Part shown: in pieces, positions 43,194 through 51,396 of the stretch
How the letters are laid out: every line of letters begins with the position of its first letter
Numbering within the stretch: the stretch's first letter is position 1
Origin: Paenibacillus andongensis
GTDB lineage: Bacteria; Bacillota; Bacilli; Paenibacillales; NBRC-103111
DNA: 64,000 nucleotides
Direction: 5' to 3'
Assembly: GCF_025369935.1 (NCBI RefSeq)
Contig: NZ_CP104467.1
Location: 62,001 to 126,000, forward strand
Position numbers and translations under genes: made by a program
Notes under the pieces: model-generated
The model's input: the letters and a program-made list of their open reading frames with translations, nothing else
What the model was told of the DNA's origin: nothing
Databases searched by the model: none

Positions 43194-45143
43194 ATGAAGG
43201 TTCAACTTTACGCAGTAAGTTTGGGGAAAGAATGGGAGTGGCGATTAACGATTCACTCGCAAACGGACATCCAATATTGGTTCGAGCAATACGCAGCCGA
43301 CGCCGGCCTCGTAATGTTCGAACCTTTTATTTCGTTAGGGCAGGGTGTGCGGATGCTTGAGAGGCTTCGGGGGGAGCGTTCATTCGAGTTCGGGACGGAT
43401 GACGGGAGAATGCTGCAACGTTTTCGTATTATAGCAAAAGAATGTGAGATACCGAACGGTAAAGATTTGGATATGAAAATGATTCGCTATGAAATGTGGA
43501 GGCAAGGAATGTTTCCGAGAATACCGTTGAATGCCACGGTATACGCCAAGATTGTTGAAGTTTGCAGCGGGAGGTCGCTGCTTATTGAGGAATTTCAACA
43601 GCTGTTGGAGGCTGCTGGGATAGATCTCCACTCTGAGGATGCTTGGTTATCTTACTTGCAATTGGGTCATCTCAACGGTGACTTAGAAGTGGGGAATGGG
43701 CTGGGGATCACGGAACGCAGAGATTGGCGCAGAGGATTTCGGAAAATGCTGACTTATCGCTGCAAGCGTTGCGGCAGTGGTGAGGAGCGCATGTTTTGGT
43801 CGGATTGCCTACATTGCGGACAAGTATGTCCTTATTGTGAAGAATGCTTGACCATGGGGAGGTCGCGGTTTTGTTCTTTGCTTGTTCTTGGGCGGTCGGA
43901 GGAGATAGAGTCGGTTGGGAAGGGCGTGGCGGAGTCTCATTGGGGACAGAGTGACCATGAGGGAAGTGCTCCATTTGAGCATTTTCGTATCTATTTGGAG
44001 CCGTGGGGGTTGAGTGATGCACAAGAGAGGGCGTCTCTGGAGGGACTACGCTATATGTGCGGGGAGATGGCAGAGGTCTGGCCGGGAGCACGAGCAAGAG
44101 TAAAAGCACGAGCAGAAAGGAACGATCGGATGCCTCGGAGGCTTCTAATCTGGGCGGTCACTGGCGCGGGAAAGACGGAGATGATCTTTCCGTTTATCCA
44201 TCACACTGTTGCGAGAGGAGGGCGTGTACTTATCGCAACACCACGCAAAGACGTCGTGCTGGAGCTGCAACCGCGGATAGGTCGCGCATTTGCCGATTAC
44301 AGCGTGGTTACGCTGTATGGTGGAAGTGAGCAGCGCTGGGAGCAGGGACAGATCACAGTCGCGACAACGCATCAGCTGCTGCGCTTTCATGAGGCCTTTG
44401 ACCTTGTCATTATCGATGAGATTGATGCTTTTCCCTATCATAACAATCCCATGCTTACTTTTGCGGCAGCTAAAGTCTGTAAGCCGAGTGGAACGAATAT
44501 TTTGCTTTCAGCCACACCGCCGAGAGCTGTAAGGCTCGCTGCAAAGAGGGGGCGATTACCGCATGTTAGAGTGCCAGTACGCTTTCATAGGCACCCATTG
44601 CCGGTCCCTCAGTTGGTTTCGGTCCCACCTCTGAGGAAATTGGTCCAGTCACAAACAATGCCAAGGTCAGTATTTGCTAAATTGGTGACCTCGGTGGAAC
44701 GAGGTGCGCAGGTGTTTGTTTTTGTTCCCAACATTCAGTTCGTTGAGCCAATGGTTAATTTTCTAAGGGCTAAACTAAGCTCTGGCATGAATGGAGCCAT
44801 TGTGTGCGTAGAGGGAACTTCATCAAAGGACCTTAATCGAACCGAAAAGGTCCAGCTTTTTCGAAACAGAGAGATCCGTGTGCTGGTCACAACAACGATT
44901 TTGGAGCGAGGAGTCACGGTGCCAAAGTCTGATGTGTTCATCATGGATGCCGATTCGCAGTTGTTCGATGAAGCGGCACTTGTTCAGATGGCTGGTCGTG
45001 CAGGGAGGTCTAAGGACGATCCGGCAGGAAAGGTCTATTTTGCAGCAAAAGAAATCACGCAATCTCAAAAGGAGGCTATTCGACAAATTAAACAGATGAA
45101 TCGCATCGCTCGCAAACAGGGCTATTTATTAAGGGGGAAATGA
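43194..45143 (+). CDS. comFA: Competence DNA-uptake helicase ComFA
   Basis: 649-residue membrane-associated ATPase that helps pull single-stranded DNA into competent cells. Residues about 190-225 carry a cysteine zinc knuckle (CKRC, CLHC, CPYC). The helicase core has Walker A in WAVTGAGKTEMIFP near 320, Walker B VIIDEIDAFPYHNNP near 405, motif III LLSATPP, and the second RecA domain with TTTILERGVTVPKSDVF and QMAGRAGR. The N-terminal 180 residues are poorly conserved, more so than is usual, and the ribosome site at ATG 43194 is weak, so the exact start is uncertain. Followed directly by comFC. Confidence 0.92.
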   Translation: MKVQLYAVSLGKEWEWRLTIHSQTDIQYWFEQYAADAGLVMFEPFISLGQGVRMLERLRGERSFEFGTDDGRMLQRFRIIAKECEIPNGKDLDMKMIRYEMWRQGMFPRIPLNATVYAKIVEVCSGRSLLIEEFQQLLEAAGIDLHSEDAWLSYLQLGHLNGDLEVGNGLGITERRDWRRGFRKMLTYRCKRCGSGEERMFWSDCLHCGQVCPYCEECLTMGRSRFCSLLVLGRSEEIESVGKGVAESHWGQSDHEGSAPFEHFRIYLEPWGLSDAQERASLEGLRYMCGEMAEVWPGARARVKARAERNDRMPRRLLIWAVTGAGKTEMIFPFIHHTVARGGRVLIATPRKDVVLELQPRIGRAFADYSVVTLYGGSEQRWEQGQITVATTHQLLRFHEAFDLVIIDEIDAFPYHNNPMLTFAAAKVCKPSGTNILLSATPPRAVRLAAKRGRLPHVRVPVRFHRHPLPVPQLVSVPPLRKLVQSQTMPRSVFAKLVTSVERGAQVFVFVPNIQFVEPMVNFLRAKLSSGMNGAIVCVEGTSSKDLNRTEKVQLFRNREIRVLVTTTILERGVTVPKSDVFIMDADSQLFDEAALVQMAGRAGRSKDDPAGKVYFAAKEITQSQKEAIRQIKQMNRIARKQGYLLRGK

Positions 45144-45926
45144 ATGAGTTATATGCAATTGGATATGAGGATTTTGATTAGAAAAGTGATGGGTTCGGTG
45201 TCTTCGCTGCTTAGCCCGCTGAAAAGAGAGTGTTTACTTTGCAAACAGAATAGCACTCTCCATGTTGATGAATTAGGACTTTGTCATTCGTGTTACATAC
45301 GAATTCCGTGGATTCGAGAAGCGATTTGTCCAACTTGTGGACGAGGGGAATTTTGCCCGGACTGTCAACGGAGGCCGCACTCTTATTTTATAAGAAGTCG
45401 CAGCGCAGTTAGATATGATGAAACAATGAAGGAATTATTGGCGCGTTATAAGTATCGTGGAGATGAGCGTTTGAAGACGGTCTTGGGACAAATGCTTGTC
45501 CATTCGTATCAACTATTATATAAGGATAGAGACACTTTATCTGCAGAATCCGATTCTGTAAAGGAGCTTATCACTTTCGTACCTGTGAGCGAGCGCAGAA
45601 TGCTGGAACGTGGTTTTAATCAAGCGGGGCAGATGGCTGTTGAACTAGGTCAAAAAATAGGGATTCCCGTCATACCCCTTCTTAAGCGTTCCAAGCATAC
45701 TGATAAACAAAGCTTCAAGAAAAGGAGTGAACGGCTGGACGATTTGGAGCATGTTTTTGAGGTAAATGATTCAATTCAGGATTATTTAGGGAAATCCCCG
45801 AATGCTTCGTACATTATCTATATCGTGGATGATGTTTATACGACTGGAAGCACTATGAATCAGTGTGCCAAGGTTCTCAGGGATTACATATCTGCTGAAG
45901 TATTCGGACTAACATGGGCGCGGTAG
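45144..45926 (+). CDS. comFC: Competence protein ComFC (ComF family phosphoribosyltransferase fold)
   Basis: 260-residue competence protein needed for transformation; its biochemical role is unresolved, with a link to primosomal helicase PriA and ComFA in related species. Four paired cysteines at the N-terminus (CLLC, CHSC, CPTC, CPDC) likely bind zinc. The phosphoribosyltransferase part has VPVSERRMLERGFNQA and the PRPP loop IVDDVYTTGSTMNQC. Its ATG touches the comFA stop codon (TGA-ATG), so the two are coupled. Confidence 0.93.
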   Translation: MSYMQLDMRILIRKVMGSVSSLLSPLKRECLLCKQNSTLHVDELGLCHSCYIRIPWIREAICPTCGRGEFCPDCQRRPHSYFIRSRSAVRYDETMKELLARYKYRGDERLKTVLGQMLVHSYQLLYKDRDTLSAESDSVKELITFVPVSERRMLERGFNQAGQMAVELGQKIGIPVIPLLKRSKHTDKQSFKKRSERLDDLEHVFEVNDSIQDYLGKSPNASYIIYIVDDVYTTGSTMNQCAKVLRDYISAEVFGLTWAR

Positions 45927-46034
45927 CAGGAATTGTACCACATCTGTCAAAAATATTATTGTGCAAACGCTGTCGAATTGCTGTAAACTGGAATTAATAA
46001 TTGGGTAATTGGGAATTATAGGAGGGGCTATACA

Positions 46035-46457
46035 ATGGGCATGAATGTAGCTAATTGTCCGCGCTGTGGGAAAATATTCGTAAAGGGCTTTAACGAGGTT
46101 TGCCCGAATTGTGTGAAGGATCTGGAGCAGCAGTATGAGAAATGCTTGAAATACCTGCGTGAAAACAGAGGTACCACCATAACTGATTTAAGTGAAGCAA
46201 CAGGGGTAGCGGTTAAACAAATCACCAAATTTATCCGTGATGGCCGAATCTCTATTATACATGCGCCAAATATGTCCTATCCTTGTGAAGTATGCGGAAC
46301 TTTAATTCGTGAGAATACGATTTGTGAATCGTGCCGATTGAAGCTTGTTAAGGATGTAAGGAACAATGCTGAGGATGAGCGTCGAAGTCAAGAACGTGTG
46401 AGGCAGGAGAATAAAGTTACTTTTAATATTCAGGATCGTCTAAAAGATAAACGGTAA
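46035..46457 (+). CDS. yvyF: Flagellar operon protein YvyF (TIGR03826 family)
   Basis: 140-residue protein at the head of the flgM operon. It has two CxxC pairs at the start (CPRCGKIF, CPNC), a helix-turn-helix-like middle (TITDLSEATGVAVKQITKFI) and another zinc-knuckle (CEVCGTLI, CESC) before a charged tail. In B. subtilis yvyF precedes flgM; a role in regulating flagellar genes has been suggested for the family. AGGAGGGG precedes the ATG. Confidence 0.88.
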   Translation: MGMNVANCPRCGKIFVKGFNEVCPNCVKDLEQQYEKCLKYLRENRGTTITDLSEATGVAVKQITKFIRDGRISIIHAPNMSYPCEVCGTLIRENTICESCRLKLVKDVRNNAEDERRSQERVRQENKVTFNIQDRLKDKR

Positions 46458-46482
46458 TTTTAGAAATAGATCGATGTAAGTA

Positions 46483-46510
46483 TAAAGTTTCATATGTTTC
46501 ATGCCGATAA
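46483..46510 (+). promoter_or_regulatory. SigD-type promoter of flgM
   Basis: TAAA, 16-base spacer, GCCGATAA (consensus TAAA-N15-GCCGATAT, 7/8 in the -10). In B. subtilis flgM also has a SigD promoter at this place, giving feedback of SigD on its own antagonist. Confidence 0.75.
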
Positions 46511-46540
46511 TAGTACTAACGATTATCGGCATTTTATTTT
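46503..46540 (+). terminator. Terminator between yvyF and flgM, overlapping the SigD -10
   Basis: GCCGATAAT (46503-46511) pairs perfectly with ATTATCGGC (46522-46530), followed by ATTTTATTTT. The left arm is the SigD -10 itself. Confidence 0.75.
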
Positions 46541-46569
46541 ATAGGTCAAAGAAATAGGAGTGTTATTTC

Positions 46570-46842
46570 ATGAAAATAAATGAGAATCAGCGAATCAGCG
46601 CTGTTAATTCTTACAAGAAAACCGGAGACGCTAATTTCGCTCAGGCTACAAGTAAGAAAAATAAGCCTAAAGATCAAGTTGAGATTTCGGCTGAAGCCAA
46701 AGAACTGCTAGGTTCACTAGGAAGTGCTCGTACGGAAGAGCAGACTCTTCGTATCGAAGAATTGAAGTCATCGGTTGCCTCTGGAACTTATCGTGTGGAT
46801 GCCGGTAAATTAGCAGAGAAGATACTTCCTTACTTGAAGTAA
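46570..46842 (+). CDS. flgM: Anti-sigma-D factor FlgM
   Basis: 90-residue, mostly disordered protein that binds and holds SigD until the hook-basal body is finished. N-terminal MKINENQRISAVNSYKK and the C-terminal sigma-binding helices (KDQVEISAEAKELLGSL, RIEELKSSVASGTYRVDAGK, LAEKILPYL) match the family. AGGAG lies 9 bases before the ATG. Followed by flgN-flgK-flgL, as in B. subtilis. Confidence 0.93.
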   Translation: MKINENQRISAVNSYKKTGDANFAQATSKKNKPKDQVEISAEAKELLGSLGSARTEEQTLRIEELKSSVASGTYRVDAGKLAEKILPYLK

Positions 46843-46878
46843 ATGTATTGCGATAACACATAGAAGCAGGTGACGAGA

Positions 46879-47379
46879 ATGACTATTCAGCCTTTGTTGG
46901 AATTGATGGATAAACTTCAGGAAACGCACGAAGCATTGCTCGAGCTTGCTGAAGTGAAGACGCAGATTCTGGTTGATAATGAAATTGATCGGTTGAATAT
47001 CATTGTGAATAAAGAAAAGAAGCTTGTGAGAGCTATTTCGGAAACAGAACAACAGCGAATTCAGTTCATCGGAGGGTATTTGATCTCCAGAGGCTATAAC
47101 CCAAATCCTAAAATAACCATCGGAGATTTGGTTAAGATTATTTTCAAAGTCGAGGATAAGCAAGCTCTTATGGAAGCTCAACATAAACTGCTTACAACTG
47201 TAGTGCAATTGAAAAAGCTGAATGTAAGGAACCAGCAATTGATAGAACAATCACTTGCCTTTATTGATTATTCATTAGACTTGTACTTAGGAAGTCCTGA
47301 TGATGACTATACGTACTCACACCCTGTGCAATCAGCGCGGTCAACAGCAAGAACAGGATTATTCGATACAAAAGCCTGA
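46879..47379 (+). CDS. flgN: Flagellar export chaperone FlgN
   Basis: 166-residue all-helical chaperone (coiled-coil from about 5-145) that escorts the hook-junction proteins FlgK and FlgL to the export gate. Glu- and Lys-rich, no cysteine-rich or membrane segments. The ribosome site is CAGGTGACGAG; the GTG 46870 inside it is not a likely start. It lies directly before flgK, its usual client. Confidence 0.9.
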   Translation: MTIQPLLELMDKLQETHEALLELAEVKTQILVDNEIDRLNIIVNKEKKLVRAISETEQQRIQFIGGYLISRGYNPNPKITIGDLVKIIFKVEDKQALMEAQHKLLTTVVQLKKLNVRNQQLIEQSLAFIDYSLDLYLGSPDDDYTYSHPVQSARSTARTGLFDTKA

Positions 47380-47403
47380 TTAACAGAGGAGAGGAAGACA
47401 GAC

Positions 47404-48858
47404 ATGAGATCAACTTTTACGGGGATAGAAATTGCTAAGAGAAGCTTATTCACTCAACAAGCTGCATTGCAAGTGACAGGACATAACGTAGCAAACTCAA
47501 ATACTGCGGGATATTCCCGCCAAACCATAAATATGGTTGCTGCTGCTCCTTTAGAGGCCCTCAGTTTAACGCGATCAACAATTCCCGGTCAGATGGGTCA
47601 AGGGGTTGAGTTTGACCAAGTTAAGCGCTTAAGAGAAGGTTTCCTAGATGATCAGTATCATAACGAGAATAAATCTTTAGGCGAGTGGAGCGTACAACAA
47701 GATACATTAGAAAAACTAGAAAAAATTATTAATGAGCCTTCAGATAACGGTATCCGTCAAGTAATTCAGAACTTTTGGGATTCCTGGCAAGACCTTAGCA
47801 AGGAGCCCGATAACCTCACAGCACGCGCAGTGGTGAAAGAGAGAGCCTTAGGATTAACAGAGGCCTTTAATCAAACTTCTCAAAAGCTGAAAGATTTATC
47901 AGGTGATATCACTGATAGCATTAGGGTTAAATTAACGCAAACCAACTCGTCACTTGCCCAAATCGCAAATTTAAATGATGAGATTTTCAGGATTGAAGGA
48001 TTGGGTAACAATGCTAATGACCTGAGAGATCAGCGTGATCTCTTAGTTGATAATATCTCAAAGACAGTGAATATTTCGGTGAAAGAAGACTCCAGTGGCT
48101 ATACGATCAGCATGGGAAGTACGAATTTAGTAGAGGGTAAAAATGTCACTTCGACACTTGATCCTGCTTCTGTCGCTGCTTCTTTAACTTCTGGTGACCT
48201 AACTAGCGGAGAAATTTACGGACTGTTAATTTCAAGAGACAAAAGAATTTCAGGATATCAAGATCAAATGGATTCCATGGTGCAAGCTTTAGCTACACAA
48301 GTGAATACCATTCATAAATCGGGTTATACGATGGAATACCCAGTTAAGAATGGACAAGATTTCTTCGTTATGAAATCGGGTGCAACGGCGTTGGATAGTT
48401 CCTCAATTACCGTGAATCAGAATATTGTGAATGATGTGCAAAAAATTGCGGCGTCGGGTCGAACGTATACAGATGCAAGTGGCAATGTAAGAGTGGTTCA
48501 AGGCAATAATGACATCGCTTTACAGTTAGCGGGTGTTCGGAATTCAACCATTAATTTTGATCCTGCCAACACGGGGAAAACGGTTCTTGCTACAGGAACT
48601 TTCGATGACTTCTTCCGAGCCGTTGTCGGACAGTTGGGTGTTCAAACGCAGGAAGCTACAAGACAAGCGGATAATCAGAAAGCATTGGTTGATCAAGTTG
48701 ATTCGCGGCGCCAATCGGTAAGTGGAGTCTCCATGGATGAAGAGATGGCGAATATGATAAAGTTTCAACAATCCTATAATGCTGCTGCCCGTGTGTTAAC
48801 GACATTTGATGAAACATTAGATAAAGTTATTAATAGTATGGGACTCGTGGGTAGATAA
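47404..48858 (+). CDS. flgK: Flagellar hook-associated protein 1 FlgK
   Basis: 484-residue hook-filament junction protein. The N-terminus has FTGIEIAKRSLFTQQAALQV and HNVANSNTAGYSRQ, the axial-protein signature; the C-terminus QQSYNAAARVLTTFDETLDK ends in the other half of the coiled coil. The middle domain is short compared with enterobacterial FlgK (about 547), as in other Bacillales. AGAGGAGAGG precedes the ATG. Confidence 0.95.
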   Translation: MRSTFTGIEIAKRSLFTQQAALQVTGHNVANSNTAGYSRQTINMVAAAPLEALSLTRSTIPGQMGQGVEFDQVKRLREGFLDDQYHNENKSLGEWSVQQDTLEKLEKIINEPSDNGIRQVIQNFWDSWQDLSKEPDNLTARAVVKERALGLTEAFNQTSQKLKDLSGDITDSIRVKLTQTNSSLAQIANLNDEIFRIEGLGNNANDLRDQRDLLVDNISKTVNISVKEDSSGYTISMGSTNLVEGKNVTSTLDPASVAASLTSGDLTSGEIYGLLISRDKRISGYQDQMDSMVQALATQVNTIHKSGYTMEYPVKNGQDFFVMKSGATALDSSSITVNQNIVNDVQKIAASGRTYTDASGNVRVVQGNNDIALQLAGVRNSTINFDPANTGKTVLATGTFDDFFRAVVGQLGVQTQEATRQADNQKALVDQVDSRRQSVSGVSMDEEMANMIKFQQSYNAAARVLTTFDETLDKVINSMGLVGR

Positions 48859-48904
48859 AAGTAGTTGAATTCTAACGAAACTAGGATGAAAGGTGGTTAT
48901 TGTA

Positions 48905-49801
48905 TTGCCTCAAAGAGTTACGCAAGGAATGATGAACACACAGTTACTCACCAATCTAAATAGTAATCTAAAACGACTTGATAATCTTCAAAATCAGTTG
49001 GCAACCGGTCGACAAATTAATAAACCATCCGATGATCCAGTGGGTATAAGCTTCTCCATGAGGTATCGAAGCGAAATCTCAAGTAATGAACAGTATCAAA
49101 AGAATGCTGATTCGGCTTCCTCTTGGTTAGATTACTCGGATACCATTCTGAACCAAGCAGGGGACGTCATTCACCGTGTGAGGGAACTCGCGGTACAAGG
49201 AGCCAATGGTACGAATCCTCCAGAGGCACTTGATGCTATCAATAGTGAAATGAAGCAATTGTACGGGCAACTTGTTCAAATTGGAAATAGTCAATTTAAT
49301 GGTAAATATGTGTTTAATGGTCAAACTACAGATGCTAGACCATATACAGATGCAACTGCAGATAAAGACTTTACCGATACTGGAGATATTCAATTCGAAG
49401 TAGGTGTAGGATCAAAGCTAGCAGTGAACATTACTGGTGATGCGGTATTCGGGTCCCCTGCTTCACCTGACAATGCTTTTGCAGTAATAAAGAAAATCAT
49501 GGATAACCTTAGTTCAGGAAACTATCAAGGTGTCTCTGATTCAATTGGCCTATTAGACTCCCGAACTGACATATTCCTAGAAAAGCGGGCTGATATTGGA
49601 GCTAAACAGAATCGAATAGATCTTACAACGAATCGCTTGAAGGATACCGGAGTGAATATCACCAGTCTTCTCTCTAAGACAGAAGATGCGGACATGGCGA
49701 AAGTTATTACTCAACTTAAGACAGATGAGAATGTATATGAAGCCTCTCTTTCTACTGGCTCCAAAATAATTCGACCAAGTCTGTTGGATTTTCTAAAATA
49801 A
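48905..49801 (+). CDS. flgL: Flagellar hook-associated protein 3 FlgL
   Basis: 298-residue second junction protein, similar to flagellin at both ends: RVTQGMMNTQLLTNLNSNL with QLATGRQINKPSDDPVG at the start and coiled-coil LKTDENVYEASLSTGSKII at the end. The start is TTG 48905 with AAAGGTGG 9 bases upstream; GTG 48893 lies within that site. Codon and base composition are like the neighbours. Confidence 0.93.
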   Translation: MPQRVTQGMMNTQLLTNLNSNLKRLDNLQNQLATGRQINKPSDDPVGISFSMRYRSEISSNEQYQKNADSASSWLDYSDTILNQAGDVIHRVRELAVQGANGTNPPEALDAINSEMKQLYGQLVQIGNSQFNGKYVFNGQTTDARPYTDATADKDFTDTGDIQFEVGVGSKLAVNITGDAVFGSPASPDNAFAVIKKIMDNLSSGNYQGVSDSIGLLDSRTDIFLEKRADIGAKQNRIDLTTNRLKDTGVNITSLLSKTEDADMAKVITQLKTDENVYEASLSTGSKIIRPSLLDFLK

Positions 49802-49822
49802 GCTTTTGGAGGAATTGTACTA

Positions 49823-50392
49823 ATGCCATCAATTCCGCAAATACAAATTCGGCAGCAATATGGTCAAATCGGTATTGAAACCATCAATGCTTCTCAGGAG
49901 ATGGTACAACCAAATGCGACGTATGAAGTCAATACGACTCCTCCTCAGGTGGATATACATTCTCCACGAGGTGAGTTAATTATTGATCAAAGCAAAGCCT
50001 GGGATGCGCTTGGAAGTGGTGGGATCTTGGAGGCAATGACGCGTATTTATACGCAATCATCGCAGGTTGCCTTGCAAGGTATTGGAAAAAAGGTTGAAGA
50101 AGGTAATCGCCTTGCCGCTATTCATCTAGGTGGTAATCCGATCGCTGATATCGGTCAAGAAGAAGCATACGCGTTCCATGAGTTTGATTATTATGGTGAA
50201 GCATCAAGTCTTAATGTGAAGATTGATTATATACCTCATAAAGTAGAAATTAACGTTACTGACGGGCATGTTAACATTAATACGCATCCTAATAAGCCTG
50301 AAGTTACTTATCATCCTGGGAAAGTTAATATTTCTATGCTGCAGTGGCCTAAAGTAGAGATTATTCCACCTCAAATAGATATGAAAGTTTGA
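49823..50392 (+). CDS. yviE: DUF6470 family protein, YviE-like
   Basis: 189-residue cytosolic protein located between flgL and fliW as yviE is in B. subtilis. N-terminal PQIQIRQQYGQIGIETINAS and repeated beta-hairpin stretches with PPQVDIHSPRGEL and HVNINTHPNKPEVTYHPGKV. Function not known; its conserved place suggests a part in filament assembly. Its message ends at the following terminator, separating it from fliW. Confidence 0.88.
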   Translation: MPSIPQIQIRQQYGQIGIETINASQEMVQPNATYEVNTTPPQVDIHSPRGELIIDQSKAWDALGSGGILEAMTRIYTQSSQVALQGIGKKVEEGNRLAAIHLGGNPIADIGQEEAYAFHEFDYYGEASSLNVKIDYIPHKVEINVTDGHVNINTHPNKPEVTYHPGKVNISMLQWPKVEIIPPQIDMKV

Positions 50393-50401
50393 AATAAAAA
50401 T

Positions 50402-50448
50402 TAGCGTACCCGCACCCTGAGGATCGAAGGTGTATGGTACGCTTTTTT
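50402..50448 (+). terminator. Terminator after the yviE-like gene
   Basis: AGCGTACC / GGTACGCT stem enclosing CACC / GGTG pairing, with six T. Confidence 0.88.
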
Positions 50449-50477
50449 AAAATATGAATCATAACGGAGGGATTTAA

Positions 50478-50933
50478 ATGCTTATAAATACAAGACAATT
50501 TGGAGAAATTGAAATAGATGATGAGAAGAAAATAACCTTCATTCAGGGGCTTCCTGGATTTGAAGAACTCACAACCTATGCTTTACTTCAACCCAACCTG
50601 GAGATTCCATTTTCATTCCTGCAATCATTAGAAGCTCCGGATATTTCCTTCATTATAGCGAATCCGTTCTTATTTTATTCTGATTATGGGATTGATTTAA
50701 CCGAAGTTACCAAGGAAGAGATGAGGATACAGAAGGAAGAAGACGTCTCTGTTTGGTGTATGGTCTCCATTCGTGAATCCGTTACTGATGCAACGGTCAA
50801 TTTACTTGCTCCTATTGTTCTTAATGCTACAGAGAAACTAGCTAAGCAAATTATTTTACATAAGAGCCCATATCAAACTAAACATAAGCTAATCGACGAT
50901 TCAATGCCACAATTAGCACCAACGGAGGTGTAA
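50478..50933 (+). CDS. fliW: Flagellar assembly factor FliW
   Basis: 151-residue protein that binds free flagellin and, when released, binds CsrA and frees hag mRNA for translation. The family blocks are [20 protein letters not shown] at the start and [20 protein letters not shown] near the end. CsrA follows 4 bases after the stop, and the hag leader with a CsrA hairpin comes next, so the whole homeostatic loop is present. GGAGGG precedes the ATG. Confidence 0.95.
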   Translation: MLINTRQFGEIEIDDEKKITFIQGLPGFEELTTYALLQPNLEIPFSFLQSLEAPDISFIIANPFLFYSDYGIDLTEVTKEEMRIQKEEDVSVWCMVSIRESVTDATVNLLAPIVLNATEKLAKQIILHKSPYQTKHKLIDDSMPQLAPTEV

Positions 50934-50937
50934 GCAT

Positions 50938-51165
50938 ATGCTTGTCTTGTCTCGCAAAAAAGGTGAGTCCATTATGATTGGAGATCAAGTGGAGCTTACG
51001 ATATTAAGCATTGAAGGTGAGTCCATTCGGATCGGAATAAATGCCCCGAAGAGTGTTGAAGTGTACAGAAAAGAAATATACTTAGCTATTCAGCAGTCAA
51101 ATAAAGAAGCACTCCAGAGCTCTATTAACTTAGATGATTTGGGACAATGGTTTAAGAAGAAATAA
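50938..51165 (+). CDS. csrA: Carbon storage regulator CsrA
   Basis: 75-residue RNA-binding dimer that blocks translation of hag in Bacillales. [16 protein letters not shown] is the near-invariant N-terminus, including the RNA-contact Arg; [17 protein letters not shown] is the second RNA-binding edge. The C-terminal extension past residue 60 is the part FliW binds in B. subtilis. Its start is translationally close to fliW (4 bases). Confidence 0.96.
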   Translation: MLVLSRKKGESIMIGDQVELTILSIEGESIRIGINAPKSVEVYRKEIYLAIQQSNKEALQSSINLDDLGQWFKKK

Positions 51166-51179
51166 TGGACACTCAATTA

Positions 51180-51244
51180 CCCCTTAAAGACCTGTCAAAT
51201 GCTCCTTGCTGGAACATTTGACGGGTCTTTAAGGGGGCTTTTTA
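51180..51244 (+). terminator. Very strong terminator before hag
   Basis: CCCCTTAAAGACC and GTCAAATG pair with CATTTGAC and GGGTCTTTAAGGGG, more than 20 base pairs, followed by GCTTTTTAT. It insulates hag from upstream transcription. Confidence 0.9.
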
Positions 51245-51273
51245 TTTGTATAATAAAAAATATCAAATTGCTA

Positions 51274-51300
51274 TAAACTTTCTAACATATATGTCGATAT
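51274..51300 (+). promoter_or_regulatory. SigD-type promoter of hag
   Basis: TAAA, exactly 15 bases, GTCGATAT (7/8 of GCCGATAT). A transcript would start near 51307, giving a leader of about 90 bases. Confidence 0.85.
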
Positions 51301-51352
51301 ATATACTAGAAGCTAAGAGATATAGGGCGGCCGACCTAGTTTCTATAGCAGA

Positions 51353-51388
51353 GCCACATGGATGTGGCACTACCCAATTCAAGGAGGA
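51353..51388 (+). promoter_or_regulatory. CsrA-binding hairpin and second GGA site in the hag leader
   Basis: GCCACA (51353-51358) pairs with TGTGGC (51363-51368), showing TGGA in the loop; the strand reads CACATGGATGTGG, close to the CsrA consensus RUACARGGAUGU. A second GGA lies in the ribosome site AAGGAGGAA (51381-51389). B. subtilis hag has the same two-site arrangement. Confidence 0.75.
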
Positions 51389-51396
51389 AGAAACAC

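Noticed and set aside
43136..43360. 74-codon plus-strand frame across the end of the half-glycosyltransferase gene and the start of comFA
   Set aside because: Overlaps two better candidates, basic and low-complexity translation, start codon without a ribosome site.
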